Shown one piece after another: positions 44,051-57,840 of a DNA stretch of 62,500 nt. Position 1 is the stretch's first letter. Every line of letters begins with the position of its first letter. The translations under genes were made by a program, and so were the position numbers. Below the pieces are notes generated by a model. That model did no database searches, was not told the DNA's origin, and was given only the letters and a program-made list of their open reading frames with translations. Source of the DNA: Chondrilla cf. caribensis (lineage: Eukaryota > Porifera > Demospongiae > Chondrillida > Chondrillidae); assembly GCA_964020155.1 (NCBI GenBank), contig OZ026547.1:5803009-5865508 (forward strand), given 5' to 3'.

Positions 44051-47025
44051 ACCTTGTAGTGTAGGTTCAATGGTACACACACTGTAGTGTAGTTACAGTG
44101 GTACACACACTGTAGTGTAGGTTCAATGGTACACACACTGTAGTGTAGGTACAATGGCACACACACTTTAGTGTAGGTTCAATGGTACACACACTGTAGT
44201 GTAGGTACAATGGCACACACACTTTAGTGTAGGTACAATGGTACACACACTGTAGTGTAGATTCAAGGTACACACACTGTAGTGTAGGTTCAATTGTACA
44301 CACACTGTAGTGTAGGTACAATGGCATACACACGGTAGTGTAGGTACAATGGCACACACACTGTAGTGTAGGTACAATGGTACACACACTGTAGTATAGG
44401 TACAATAGTACACACACTGTAGTGTAAGTACAATGGTAGACACACAGTATCGTAGGTACAATGGTGCACACACTGTAGTGTACTTACAGTGGTACACACA
44501 CTTTAGTGTAGGTACAATGGCACACACACTTTAGTGTAGGTACAATGGTACACACGCTGTAGTGTAGATTCAATGGTACACACACTGTAGTGTAGGTACA
44601 ATGGTACACACACTGTAGTGTAGGTACAGTGGTACACACATTGTAGTGTAGGTTCAATTGTACACACACTGTAGTGTAGGTACAATGGCACACACACGGT
44701 AGTGTAGGTACAATGGCACACACACTGTAGTGTAGGTACAATGGTACACACACTGTAGTATAGGTACAATGGTACACACACTGTAGTGTAAGTACAATGG
44801 TAGACACACAGTATCGTAGGTACAATGGTGCACACACTGTAGTGTAGGTACAATGGTACACACACTGTAGTGTAGGTACAGTGGTACACACACTGTAGTG
44901 TAGGTACAGTGGTACACACACTGTAGTGTACTTACAGTGGTACACACACTGTAGTGTAGGTACAGTGGTACACACACTGTAGTGTAGGTACAGTGGTACA
45001 CCCACTGTAGTGTAGGTACAGTGGTACGCACACTGTAGTGTAGGTACAGTGGTACACACACTGTAGTGTAGGCACAATCGTACACCCACTGTAGTTTAGG
45101 TTCAATGGTACACACACTGTAGTGAAGGTACAATGGTACACACACTGTAGTGTAGGTACAATGGTACACACACTTTAATGTAGGTACAATAGTACACACA
45201 CTGTAGTGTAGGCACAATCGTACACCCACTGTAGTGTAGGTACAATGGTGCACACACTGTAGTGTACGTACAGTTGTACACACACTGTAGTGTAGGTACA
45301 GTGGTACACACACTGTATTGTAGGTTCAATGGCACACACACTGTAGTGTAGGTTCAATCATACACACACTGTAGTGTAGGTTCCATGGTACACACACTGT
45401 AGTATAGGTTCAATGGTACACACACTGTAGTGTAGGTTCAATGGTACACACACTGTAGTGTAGGTACAATGGTACAAACACTGTAGTGTAGGTACAGTGG
45501 TACACACACTGTAGTGTAGGTTCAATGGTACACACACTGTATAGTGTAGGTACATTGGTACACACACTGTAGTGTAGGTACAATGGTGCACACACTGTAG
45601 TGTAGGTTCAATGGTACACACACTGTAGTGTAGGTTCAATCATACACACACTGTAGTGTAGGTTCCATGGTACACACACTGTAGTATAGGTTCAATGGTA
45701 CACACACTGTAGTGTAGGTTCAATCATACACACACTGTAGTGTAGGTTCCATGGTACACACACTGTAGTATAGGTACAATGGTACACACATTGCAGTGTA
45801 GGTACAGTGGTAAACACACTGTAGTGTAGGCACAATCGTACACCCACTGTAGTGTAGGTTCAATGGTACACACACTGTAGTGTAGGTACAATGGTACACA
45901 CACTGTAGTGTAGGTACAATGGCACACACACTTTAGTGTAGGTACAATAGTACACACACTGTAGTGTAGGCACAATCGTACACCCACTGTAGTGTAGGTA
46001 CAATGGTGCACACACTGTAGTGTACGTACAGTTGTACACACACTGTAGTGTAGTTACAATGGTACACACACTGTAGTGTAGGTTCCATGGTACACACACT
46101 GTAGTGTAGGCACAATCGTACACCCACTGTAGTGTAGGTACAATGGTGCACACACTGTAGTGTACGTACAGTTGTACACACACTGTAGTGTAGTTACAAT
46201 GGTACACACACTGTAGTATAGGTTCAATGGTACACACACTGTAGTGTAGGTTCAATGGTACACGCACTGTAGTGTAGGTACAATGGTACACACACTGTAG
46301 TGTAGGTTCCATGGTACACACATTGTAGTGTAGGTTCAATGGTACACACACTGTAGTGTAGGTTCAATCATACACACACTGTAGTGTAGGTTCCATGGTA
46401 CACACACTGTAGTATAGGTTCAATGGTACACACACTGTAGTGTAGGTACAGTGGTAAACACACTGTAGTGTAGGCACAATGGTACACACACTGTAGTGTA
46501 GGTACAGTGGTACACACACTGTAGTGTAGGTACAATGGTACACACACTATAGAGTAGGTACAATGGTACACACACTGTAGTGTAGGTACAGTGGTACACA
46601 CACTGTAGTGTAGGTACAGTGGTACACACATTGTAGTGTAGGTTCAATGGTACACACACTGTAGTGTAGGTACAATGGTACACACACTATAGAGTAGGTA
46701 CAATGGTACACACACTGTAGTGTAGGTACAGTGGTACACACACTGTAGTGTAGGTACAATGGTACACACACTGTAGTGTAGTTACAGTGGTACACACACT
46801 GTAGTGTAGGTTCAATGGTACACACACTGTAGTGTAGGTACAATGGTACACACACTGTAGTGTAGGTACAGTGGTACACACACTGTAGTGTAGGTACAGT
46901 GGTACACACACTGTAGTATAGTTTCAATGGTACACACACTGTAGTGTAGGTTCAATGGTACACAAACTGTAGTGTAGGGTCAATAGTACGCGCACTGTAG
47001 TGTAGGTACAATGGTACACACACTG

Positions 47026-47417
47026 CAGGTACTATATCCAATATTTATCAAATGATTGATCCTTTATGAATTAAAACCCAATACCAAAGTGTTTGGTGTC
47101 AAATTGATGCTCATGATGTACTGGGTACAACCATGTTGAGTATAATGGCCATTGATGGAAATCATTGATGGTTCTATCATGTCCTGTGCAGTTGTGTACG
47201 CACTTAATACTGTGGTTGATACGAGTGACCAATTTGTCTTATTTGTCCACTTCAGAAATGTAGGAAAAAATTTTTTCATATGTGATCATGTGTTCATAGT
47301 TATAATTAATCAGTGATCAAGTGTGACATTGGTGACCTTTATGATTACAGATCTGACTCAAGTATGAAACTACCAGACACTGAACATTTGACGCTTCAAT
47401 GGGGGATTTCATCAGTT
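47026..47417 (-). repeat. Array spacer 1
   Basis: Unique-looking 0.39-kb sequence from GCAGGTACTATATCC to TTCATCAGTTGAATG. The minus strand has a 71-codon frame (47064-47279). Flanked on both sides by 28-bp units. Confidence 0.9.
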
Positions 47418-48754
47418 GAATGGTACACACACTGTAGTGTAGGTACAATGGTACACACACTGTAGTGTAGGTACAGTGGTACACACACTGTAGTGTAGGT
47501 ACAGTGGTACGCACACTGTAGTGTAGGTACAGTGGTACGCACACTGTAGTGTAGGTACAATGGTACACACACTGTAGTGTAGGTACAGTGGTACGCACAC
47601 TGTAGTGTAGGTACAGTGGTACGCACACTGTAGTGTAGGTACAGTGGTACGCACACTGTAGTGTAGGTACAGTGGTACACAAACTGTAGTGTAGGTACAG
47701 TGGTACACACACTGTAGTGTAGGTACAGTGGTACACACACTGTAGTGTATATACAATGGTACACACACTGTAGTGTAAGTTCAATGGTACACACATTGTA
47801 GTGTAGGTACAGTGGTACACACACTGTAGTGTAGGTACAGTGGTACACACACTGTAGTGTATATACAATGGTACACACACTGTAGTGTAGGTACAGTGGT
47901 ACACACATTGTAGTGTAGGTACAACGGTACACACATTGTAGTGTAGGTACAATGGTACACACACTGTAGTGTAGATATAGTGGTACACACACTGTAGTGT
48001 AGGTACAATGGTACACACACTGTAGTGTAGGTACAGTGGTACACACACAGTACGTATTGTAAGTTCAAGCATACACACACTGTAGTGTAGGTTCCATGGT
48101 ACACACACTATAGAGTAGGTACAGTGGTACACACACTGTAGTGTAGGTACAGTGGTACACACACTGTAGTGTAGGTACAGTGGTACACACTGTAGTGTAG
48201 GTACAATGGTACACACACTGTAGTGTAGGTACAATGGTACACACACTGTAGTGTAGGTTCAATCATACACACACTGTAGTGTAGGTTCAAAGGTACACAC
48301 ACTGTACTGTAGGTTCAATGGTACACACACTGTAGTGTAGGTACAATGGTACACACATTGTAGTGTAGATATAGTAGTACACACACTGTAGTGTAGGTAC
48401 AATGGTACACACATTGTAGTGTAGGTACAATGGTACACACACTGTAGTGTAGGTTCAATGGTACACACATTGTAGTGTAGATATAGTAGTACACACACTG
48501 TAGTGTAGGTACAATGGTACACACATTGTAGTGTAGGTACAATGGTACACACACTGTAGTGTAGGTTCAATGGTACACACACTGTAGTGTAGGTACAACG
48601 GTACACACACTGTATAGTGTAGGTACAATGGTACACACATTGTAGTGTAGGTACAATGGTACACACACTGTAGTGTAGGTTCAATGGTACACACACTGTA
48701 GTGTAGGTACAATGGTACACACACTGTAGTGTAGGTACAATGGTACACACACTG

Positions 48755-49148
48755 CGGGTACTATGTCCAATATTTATCAAATGATTGATCCTTTATGCAT
48801 TAAAACCCAATACCAAAGTGTTTGGTGTCAAATTGATGCTCGTGATGTACTGGGTACAACCATGTTGACTATAATGGCCATTGATGGAAATCATTGATGG
48901 TTCTATCATGTCCTGTGCAGTTGTGTACGCACTTAATACTGTGGTTGATACGAGTGACCAATTTGTCTTATTTGTCCACTTCAGAAATGTAGGAAAAAAT
49001 TTTTTCATATGTGATCATGTGTTCATAGTTATAATTAATCAGTGATCAAGTGTGACATTGGTGACCTTTTTGATTACAGATCTGACTCAAGTATGAAACT
49101 ACCAGACACTGAACATTTGACGCTTCAATGGGGGATTTCATCAGTTGA
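48755..49148 (-). repeat. Array spacer 2
   Basis: Near-identical to spacer 1, starting 1729 nt later. Minus frame at 48793-49008. Confidence 0.9.
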
Positions 49149-50820
49149 ATGGTACACACACTGTAGTGTAGGTACAGTGGTACACACACTGTAGTGTAGG
49201 TACAGTGGTACACACACTGTAGTGTAGGTACAATGGTACACACACTATAGAGTAGGTACAATGGTACACACACTGTAGTGTAGGTACAGTGGTACACACA
49301 CTGTAGTGTAGGTACAGTGGCACACACACTGTAGTGTAGGTACAATGGTACACACATTGTAGTGTAGGCACAATGGTACACACACTGTAGTGTAGGTACA
49401 GTGGTACGCACACTGTAGTGTAGGTACAGTGGTACACACACTGTAGTGTAGGTACAGTGGTACACACACTGTAGTGTAGGTACAGTGGCACACACACTGT
49501 AGTGTAGGTACAATGGTACACACATTGTAGTGTAGGCACAATGGTACACACACTGTAGTGTAGGTACAGTGGTACGCACACTGTAGTGTAGGTACAGTGG
49601 TACACAAACTGTAGTGTAGGTACAGTGGTACACACACCGTAGTGTAGGTACAGTGGTACACACACTGTAGTGTATATACAATGGTACACACACTGTAGTG
49701 TAAGTTCAATGGTACACACATTGTAGTGTAGGTACAGTGGTACACACACTGTAGTGTAGGTACAGTGGTACACACACTGTAGTGTAGGTACAGTGGTACA
49801 CACACTGTAGTGTAGGTACAATGGTACACACACTAGTGTAGGTACAGTGGTACATACACTATAGTGTAGGTACAGTGGTACACACACTGTAGTGTATATA
49901 CAATGGTACACACACTGTAGTGTAGGTACAGTGGTACACACACTGTAGTGTAGGTACAACGGTACACACATTGTAGTGTAGGTACAATGGTACACACACT
50001 GTAGTGTAGATATAGTGGTACACACACTGTAGTGTAGGTACAATGGTACACACACTGTAGTGTAGGTACAGTGGTACACACACAGTACGTATTGTAAGTT
50101 CAAGCATACACACACTGTAGTGTAGGTTCCATGGTACACACACTATAGAGTAGGTACAGTGGTACACACACTGTAGTGTAGGTACAGTGGTACACACACT
50201 GTAGTGTAGGTACAGTGGTACACACACTGTAGTGTAGGTACAATGGTACACACACTGTAGTGTAGGTACAGTGGTACACACACTGTAGTGTAGGTACAAT
50301 GGTACACACACTGTAGTGTAGGTTCAATCATACACACACTGTAGTGTAGGTTCAAAGGTACACACACTGTACTGTAGGTTCAATGGTACACACACTGTAG
50401 TGTAGGTACAGTGGTACACACACTGTAGTGTAGGTTCAATGGTACACACACTGTAGTGTAGGTACAACGGTACACACACTGTATAGTGTAGGTACAATGA
50501 TACACACATTGTAGTGTAGGTACAATGGTACACACACTGTAGTGTAGGTTCAATGGTACACACACTGTAGTGTAGGTACAACGGTACACACACTGTATAG
50601 TGTAGGTACAATGGTACACACACTGTAGTGTAGGTACAATGGTACACACATTGTAGTGTAGGTACAGTGGTACACACACTGTAGTGTAGGTACAATGGCA
50701 CACACACTGGAGTGTAGGTACAATGGTACACACACTGTAGTGTAGGTTCAATGGTACACACACTGTAGTGTAGGTACAATGGTACACACACTGTAGTGTA
50801 GGTACAATGGTACACACACT

Positions 50821-51215
50821 GCGGGTACTATGTCCAATATTTATCAAATGATTGATCCTTTATGAATTAAAACCCAATACCAAAGTGTTTGGTGTCAAAT
50901 TGATGCTCGTGATGTACTGGGTACAACCATGTTGACTATAATGGCCATTGATGGAAATCATTGATGGTTCTATCATGTCCTGTGCAGTTGTGTACGCACT
51001 TAATACTGTGGTTGATACGAGTGACCAATTTGTCTTATTTGTCCACTTCAGAAATGTAGGAAAAATTTTTTTCATATGTGATCATGTGTTCATAGTTATA
51101 ATTAATCAGTGATCAAGTGTGACATTGGTGACCTTTATGATTACAGATCTGACTCAAGTATGAAACTACCAGACACTGAACATTTGACGCTTCAATGGGG
51201 GATTTCATCAGTTGA
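50821..51215 (-). repeat. Array spacer 3
   Basis: Near-identical copy, 2066 nt after spacer 2. Minus frame at 50860-51075. Confidence 0.9.
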
Positions 51216-52527
51216 ATGGTACACACACACTGTAGTGTAGGTACAATGGTACACACACTGTAGTGTAGGTACAGTGGCACACACACTGTAGTGTAGGTAC
51301 AATGGTACACACATTGTAGTGTAGGCACAATGGTACACACACTGTAGTGTAGGTTCAATGGTACACACACTGTAGTGTAGGTACAATGGTACACACACTG
51401 TAGTGTAGGTACAATGGTACACACACTGTAGTGTAGGTTCAATGGTACACTCATTGTAGTGTAGGTACAGTGGTACACACACTGTAGTGTAGGTACAGTG
51501 GTACACACACTGTAGTGTATATACACTGGTACACACACTGTAGTGTAGGTTCAATGGTACACACACTGTAGTGTAGGTTCAATCGTACACACATTGTAGT
51601 GTAGGTACAGTGGTACACACATTGTAGTGTAGGTACAGTGGTACACACACTGTAGTGTATATACAATGGTACACACACTGTAGTGTAGGTACAATGGTAC
51701 ACACACTGTAGTGTAGGTACAGTGGTACACACACAGTACGTATTGTAAGTTTAAGCATACACACACTGTAGTGTAGGTTCCATGGTACACACACTATAGA
51801 GTAGGTACAGTGGTACACACACTGTAGTGTAGGTACAGTGGTACACACACTGTAGTGTAGGTACAGTGGTACACACACTGTAGTGTAGGTACAATGGTAC
51901 GCATACTGTAGTGTAGGTACAATGGTACACACACTATAGAGTAGGTACAGTGGTACACCCACTGTAGTGTAGGTACAGTGGTACACACACTGTAGTGTAG
52001 GTACAGTGGTACACACACTGTAGTGTAGGTACAATGGTACACACATTGTAGTGTAGGTACAATGGTACACACACTGTAGTGTAGGTGCAGTGGTACGCAT
52101 ACTGTAGTGTAGGTACAATGGTACACACACTGTAGTGTAGGTACAGTGGTACACACACTGTAGTGTAGGTACAGTGGTACACACACTGTAGTGTAGATAT
52201 AGTAGTACACACACTGTAGTGTAGGTACAATGGTACACACATTGTAGTGTAGGTACAATGGTACACACACTGTAGTGTAGGTTCAATGGTACACACACTG
52301 TAGTGTAGGTACAACGGTACACACACTGTATAGTGTAGGTACAATGGTACACACATTGTAGTGTAGGTACAATGGTACACACACTGTAGTGTAGGTTCAA
52401 TGGTACACACACTGTAGTGTAGGTACAACGGTACACACACTGTATAGTGTAGGTACAATGGTACAAACACTGTAGTGTAGGTTCAATGGTACACACACTG
52501 TAGTGTAGGTACAATGGTACACACACT

Positions 52528-52921
52528 GCAGGTACTATGTCCAATATTTATCAAATGATTGATCCTTTATGCATTAAAACCGAATACCAAAGTGTTTGGT
52601 GTCAAATTGATGCTCGTGATGTACTGGGTACAACCATGTTGACTATAATGGCCATTGATGGAAATCATTGATGGTTCTATCATGTCCTGTGCAGTTGTGT
52701 ACGCACTTAATACTGTGGTTGATACGAGTGACCAATTTGTCTTATTTGTCCACTTCAGAAATGTAGGAAACAATTTTTTCATATGTGATCATGTGTTCAT
52801 AGTTATAATTAATCAGTGATCAAGTGTGACATTGGTGACCTTTATGATTACAGATCTGACTCAAGTATGAAACTACCAGACACTGAACATTTGACGCTTC
52901 AATGGGGGATTTCATCAGTTG
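52528..52921 (-). repeat. Array spacer 4
   Basis: Near-identical copy, 1707 nt after spacer 3. Minus frame at 52567-52782. Confidence 0.9.
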
Positions 52922-54370
52922 AATGGTACACACACTGTAGTGTAGGTACAGTGGTACACACACTGTAGTGTAGGTACAATGGTACACACACTGTAGTGTA
53001 GGTACAGTGGTACACACACTGTAGTGTAGGTACAGTGGTACACACACTGTAGTGTAGGTACAGTGGTACACACACTGTAGTGTAGGTACAGTGGTACACA
53101 CACTGTAGTGTAGGTTCAATGGTACACACACTGTAGTGTAGGTACAATGGTACACACACTGTAGTGTAGGTACAGTGGTACACACACTGTAGTGTAGGTA
53201 CAGTGGTACACACACTGTAGTGTAGGTTCAATGGTACACACATTGTAGTGTAGGTACAGTGGTACACACACTGTAGTGTAGGTACAGTGGTACACACACT
53301 GTAGTGTATATACACTGGTACACACGCTGTAGTGTAGGTTCAATGGTACACACATTGTAGTGTAGATATAGTAGTACACACACTGTAGTGTAGGTACAAT
53401 GGTACACACATTGTAGTGTAGGTACAGTGGTACACACACTGTAGTGTAGATATAGTGGGACACACACTGTAGTGTATATACAATGGTACACACACTGTAG
53501 TGTAGGTTCAATGGTACACACACTGTAGTGTAGGTTCAATCGTACACACATTGTAGTGTAGGTACAGTGGTACACACATTGTAGTGTAGGTACAGTGGTA
53601 CACACACTGTAGTGTATATACAATGGTACACACACTGTAGTGTAGGTACAATGGTACACACACTGTAGTGTAGGTACAGTGGTACACATACAGTACGTAT
53701 TGTAAGTTCAAGCATACACACACTGTAGTGTAGGTTCCATGGTACACACACTGTAGTGTAGGTACAGTGGTACACACACAGTATTGTAAGTTCAAGCATA
53801 CACACACTGTAGTGTAGGTTCCATGGTACACACATTGTAGTGTAGGTTCAATGGTGCACACTCTGTAGTGTAGGTTCAATGGTACACACATTGTAGTGTA
53901 GGTTCAATGGTACACACATTGTAGTGTAGGTTCAATGGTACACACATTGTAATGTAGGCACAATGGTACACACACTGTAGTGTAGGTACAGTGGTACACA
54001 CACTCTAGTGTAGGTACAATGGTACACACACTGTAGTGTAGGTTCAATGGTACACACACTGTAGTGTAGGTTCTAAGGTACACACACTGTAGTGTAGGTT
54101 CAATGGTACACACATTGTAGTGTAGATATAGTAGTACACACACTGTAGTGTAGGTTCAATGGTACACACATTGTAGTGTAGATATAGTAGTACACACACT
54201 GTAGTGTAGGTTCAATGGTACACACATTGTAGTGTAGGTACAGTGGTACACACACTGTAGTGTAGGTACAATGGTACACACATTGTATAGTGTAGGTACA
54301 GTGGTACACACACTGTAGTGTAGGTACAATGGTACACACATTGTAGTGTAGGTACAATGGTACACACACT

Positions 54371-54765
54371 GCGGGTACTATGTCCAATTTTTATCAAATG
54401 ATTGATCCTTTATGAATTAAAACCGAATACCAAAGTGTTTGGTGTCAAATTGATGCTCGTGATGTACTGGGTACAACCATGTTGACTATAATGGCCATTG
54501 ATGGAAATCATTGATGGTTCTATCATGTCCTGTGCAGTTGTGTACGCACTTAATACTGTGGTTGATACGAGTGACCAATTTGTCTTATTTGTCCACTTCA
54601 GAAATGTAGGAAACAATTTTTTCATATGTGATCATGTGTTCATAGTTATAATTAATCAGTGATCAAGTGTGACATTGGTGACCTTTATGATTACAGATCT
54701 GACTCAAGTATGAAACTACCAGACACTGAACATTTGACGCTTCAATGGGGGATTTCATCAGTTGA
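54371..54765 (-). repeat. Array spacer 5
   Basis: Near-identical copy, 1843 nt after spacer 4. Minus frame at 54410-54625. Confidence 0.9.
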
Positions 54766-55734
54766 ATGGTACACACACTGTAGTGTAGGTACAGTGGTAC
54801 ACACACTGTAGTGTAGGTACAGTGGTACACACACTGTAGTGTAGGTACAGTGGTACACACACTGTAGTGTAGGTACAATGGTACACACACTGTAGTGTAG
54901 GTACAGTGGTACACACACTGTAGTGTAGGTACAGTGGTACGCACACTGTAGTGTAGGTACAGTGGTACGCACACTGTAGTGTAGGTACAGCGGTACACAC
55001 ACTGTAGTGTAGGCACAGTGGTACACACACCGTAGTGTAGGTACAGTGGTACACACACTGTAGTGTATATACAATGGTACACACACTGTAGTGTAAGTTC
55101 AATGGTACACACATTGTAGTGTAGGTACAGTGGTACACACACTGTAGTGTAGGTACAGTGGTACACACACTGTAGTGTATATACAATGGTACACACACTG
55201 TAGTGTAGGTACAGTGGTACACACACTGTAGTGTAGGTACAATGGTACACACATTGTAGTGTAGGTTCAATGGTACACACATTGTAATGTAGGCACAATG
55301 GTACACACACTGTAGTGTAGGTACAGTGGTACACACACTCTAGTGTAGGTACAATGGTACACACACTGTAGTGTAGGTTCAATGGTACACACACTGTAGT
55401 GTAGGTTCTAAGGTGCACACACTGTAGTGTAGGTTCAATGGTACACACATTGTAGTGTAGATATAGTAGTACACACACTGTAGTGTAGGTACAATGGTAC
55501 ACACACTGTAGTGTAGGTTCAATGGTACACACACTGTAGTGTAGGTACAACGGTACACACACTGTATAGTGTAGGTTCAATGGTACACACATTGTAGTGT
55601 AGGTACAATGGCACACACACTGTAGTGTAGGTTCAATGGTACACACACTGTATAGTGTAGGTACAGTGGTACACACACTGTAGTGTAGGTACAATGGTAC
55701 ACACATTGTAGTGTAGGTACAATGGTACACACAC

Positions 55735-56131
55735 TGCGGGTACTATGTCCAATTTTTATCAAATGATTGATCCTTTATGAATTAAAACCAAATACCAAAG
55801 TGTTTGGTGTCAAATTGATGCTCGTGATGTACTGGGTACAACCATGTTGACTATAATGGCCATTGATGGAAATCATTGATGGTTCTATCATGTCCTGTGC
55901 AGTTGTGTACGCACTTAATACTGTGGTTGATACGAGTGACCAATTTGTCTTATTTGTCCACTTCAGAAATGTAGGAAACAATTTTTTTATATGTGATCAT
56001 GTGTTCATAGTTATAATTAATCAGTGATCAAGTGTGACATTGGTGACCTTTATGATTACAGATCTGACTCAAGTATGAAACTACCAGACACTGAACATTT
56101 GACGCTTCAATGGGGGATTTCATCAGTTGAA
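55735..56131 (-). repeat. Array spacer 6
   Basis: Near-identical copy, 1364 nt after spacer 5. Minus frame at 55775-55981, with a slightly shorter start. Confidence 0.9.
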
Positions 56132-57212
56132 TGGTACACACACTGTAGTGTAGGTACAGTGGTACACACACTGTAGTGTAGGTACAGTGGTACACACACT
56201 GTAGTGTAGGTACAGTGGTACACACACTGTAGTGTAGGTACAGTGGTACACACACTGTAGTGTAGGTACAGTGGTACACACACTGTAGTGTAGGTACAGT
56301 GGTACACACACTGTAGTGTAGGTACAGTGGTACACACACTGTAGTGTAGGTACAGTGGTACACACACTGTAGTGTAGGTACAATGGTACGCACACTGTAG
56401 TGTAGGTACAGTGGTACACACACTGTAGTGTAGGTACAGTGGTACACACACTGTAGTGTATATACAATGGTACACACACTGTAGTGTAAGTTCAATGGTA
56501 CACACATTGTAGTGTAGGTACAGTGGTACACACACTGTAGTGTAGGTACAGTGGTACACACACTGTAGTGTATATACAATGGTACACACACTGTAGTGTA
56601 GGTACAGTGGTACACACACTGTAGTGTAGGTACAATGGTACACACATTGTAGTGTAGGTACAATGGTACACACACTGTAGTGTAGATATAGTGGTACACA
56701 CACTGTAGTGTAGGTACAATGGTACACACACTGTAGTGTAGGTTCAATCATACACACACTGTAGTGTAGGTTCAAAGGTACACACACTGTAGTGTAGGTT
56801 CAATGGTACACACATTGTAGTGTAGATATAGTGGTACACACACTGTAGTGTAGGTACAGTGGTACACACACTGTAGTGTAGGTTCAATGGTACACACACT
56901 GTAGTGTAGGTACAACGGTACACACACTGTAGTGTAGATATAGTGGTACACACACTGTAGTGTAGGTACAATGGTACACACACTGTAGTGTAGATATAGT
57001 GGTACACACACTGTAGTGTAGGTACAATGGTACACACACTGTAGTGTAGGTACAATGGTACACACACTGTAGTGTAGGTACAACGGTACACACACTGTAT
57101 AGTGTAGGTTCTATGGTACACACATTGTATAGTGTAGGTACAGTGGTACACACACTGTAGTGTAGGTACAATGGTACACACATTGTAGTGTAGGTACAAT
57201 GGTACACACACT

Positions 57213-57576
57213 GCGGGTACTATGTCCAATTTTTATCAAATGATTGATCCTTTATGAATTAAAACCGAATACCAAAGTGTTTGGTGTCAAATTGATGCTC
57301 GTAATGTACTGGGTACAACCATGTTGACTATAATGGCCATTGATGGAAATCATTGATGGTTCTATCATGTCCTGTGCAGTTGTGTACGCACTTAATACTG
57401 TGGTTGATACGAGTGACCAATTTGTCTTATTTGTCCACTTCAGAAATGTAGGAAACAATATTTTCATATGTGATCATGTGTTCATAGTTATAATTAATCA
57501 GTGATCAAGTGTGACATTGGTGACCTTTTTGATTACAGATCTGACTCAAGTATGAAACTACCAGACACTGAACATT
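57213..57576 (-). repeat. Array spacer 7, terminal
   Basis: Near-identical copy, 1478 nt after spacer 6. It diverges from the others after CACTGAACATT and passes into non-satellite sequence, marking the array end. Minus frame at 57252-57467. Confidence 0.9.
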
Positions 57577-57619
57577 CGATGCATCAGGGTGGCTTTCATT
57601 ATCCTATAGGGTCCTAATG

Positions 57620-57840
57620 TACATATATGGGGTGACTCACACACACACATGTATATGAGTGATTATTGCACACATATGTACGTAAATGGGGTGACTCACG
57701 CACACACATGTACATGGGTGATTATCGCACACATATGTACGTAAATGGGGTGACTCACGCACACACATGTATATGGGTTGACTCAGGCACACATATGTAC
57801 ATGGGTTGACTCATGCACACACACGTACATGGGGTGACTA
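57620..57840. repeat. Second minisatellite (about 60-bp unit)
   Basis: About four units built from GGGGTGACTCACGCACACAC, ATGTACATGGGTGATTATCG and CACACATATGTACG. Related sequence in inverted orientation lies left of the array at 41150-41235. Confidence 0.8.

Larger units (their letters stand above)
42173..45250. repeat. Segmental duplication inside the array (about 1.54 kb, two copies)
   Basis: 42173-43717 and 43718-45250 match unit by unit, including rare variants such as GTAGCGTAGG, TTCAAGGTACAC and AGTATCGTAGG. The offset is 1545 nt at the left and 1533 nt after the CG-rich block, which is 12 nt shorter in the second copy. Confidence 0.85.
41958..57212. repeat. 28-bp minisatellite array (about 15 kb)
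   Basis: Hundreds of head-to-tail 28-bp units with the core CTGTAGTGTAGGTACAATGG plus an ACACACA stretch. Common variants are TTCAATGG, TACAGTGG and ATATAGTGG at the same place. The unit contains the dyad ACACT-GT-AGTGT. It has no stop codon in any minus-strand frame, so all three frames stay open and read with a period of 28 residues. Seven spacers of about 0.36-0.4 kb (47026 onward) break the array into blocks of 1.0-1.7 kb. No homology to a protein family. Confidence 0.95.

Noticed and set aside
41958..57212. CRISPR-like array (28-bp repeat)
   Set aside because: The repeats are head to tail with no unique 30-40-bp spacers, and the genome is an animal's. It is a minisatellite.
41752..57229. 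Dozens of long minus-strand reading frames with a Tyr/Cys/Thr/Val repeat
   Set aside because: They are translations of the 28-bp minisatellite in all three minus frames. There is no consistent start, no splice structure and no family resemblance.
47064..57467. 71-codon frame in each array spacer as a genuine gene
   Set aside because: Preserved mainly because the spacers are near-identical copies. No promoter or domain is visible. Kept as a finding, not as a gene.
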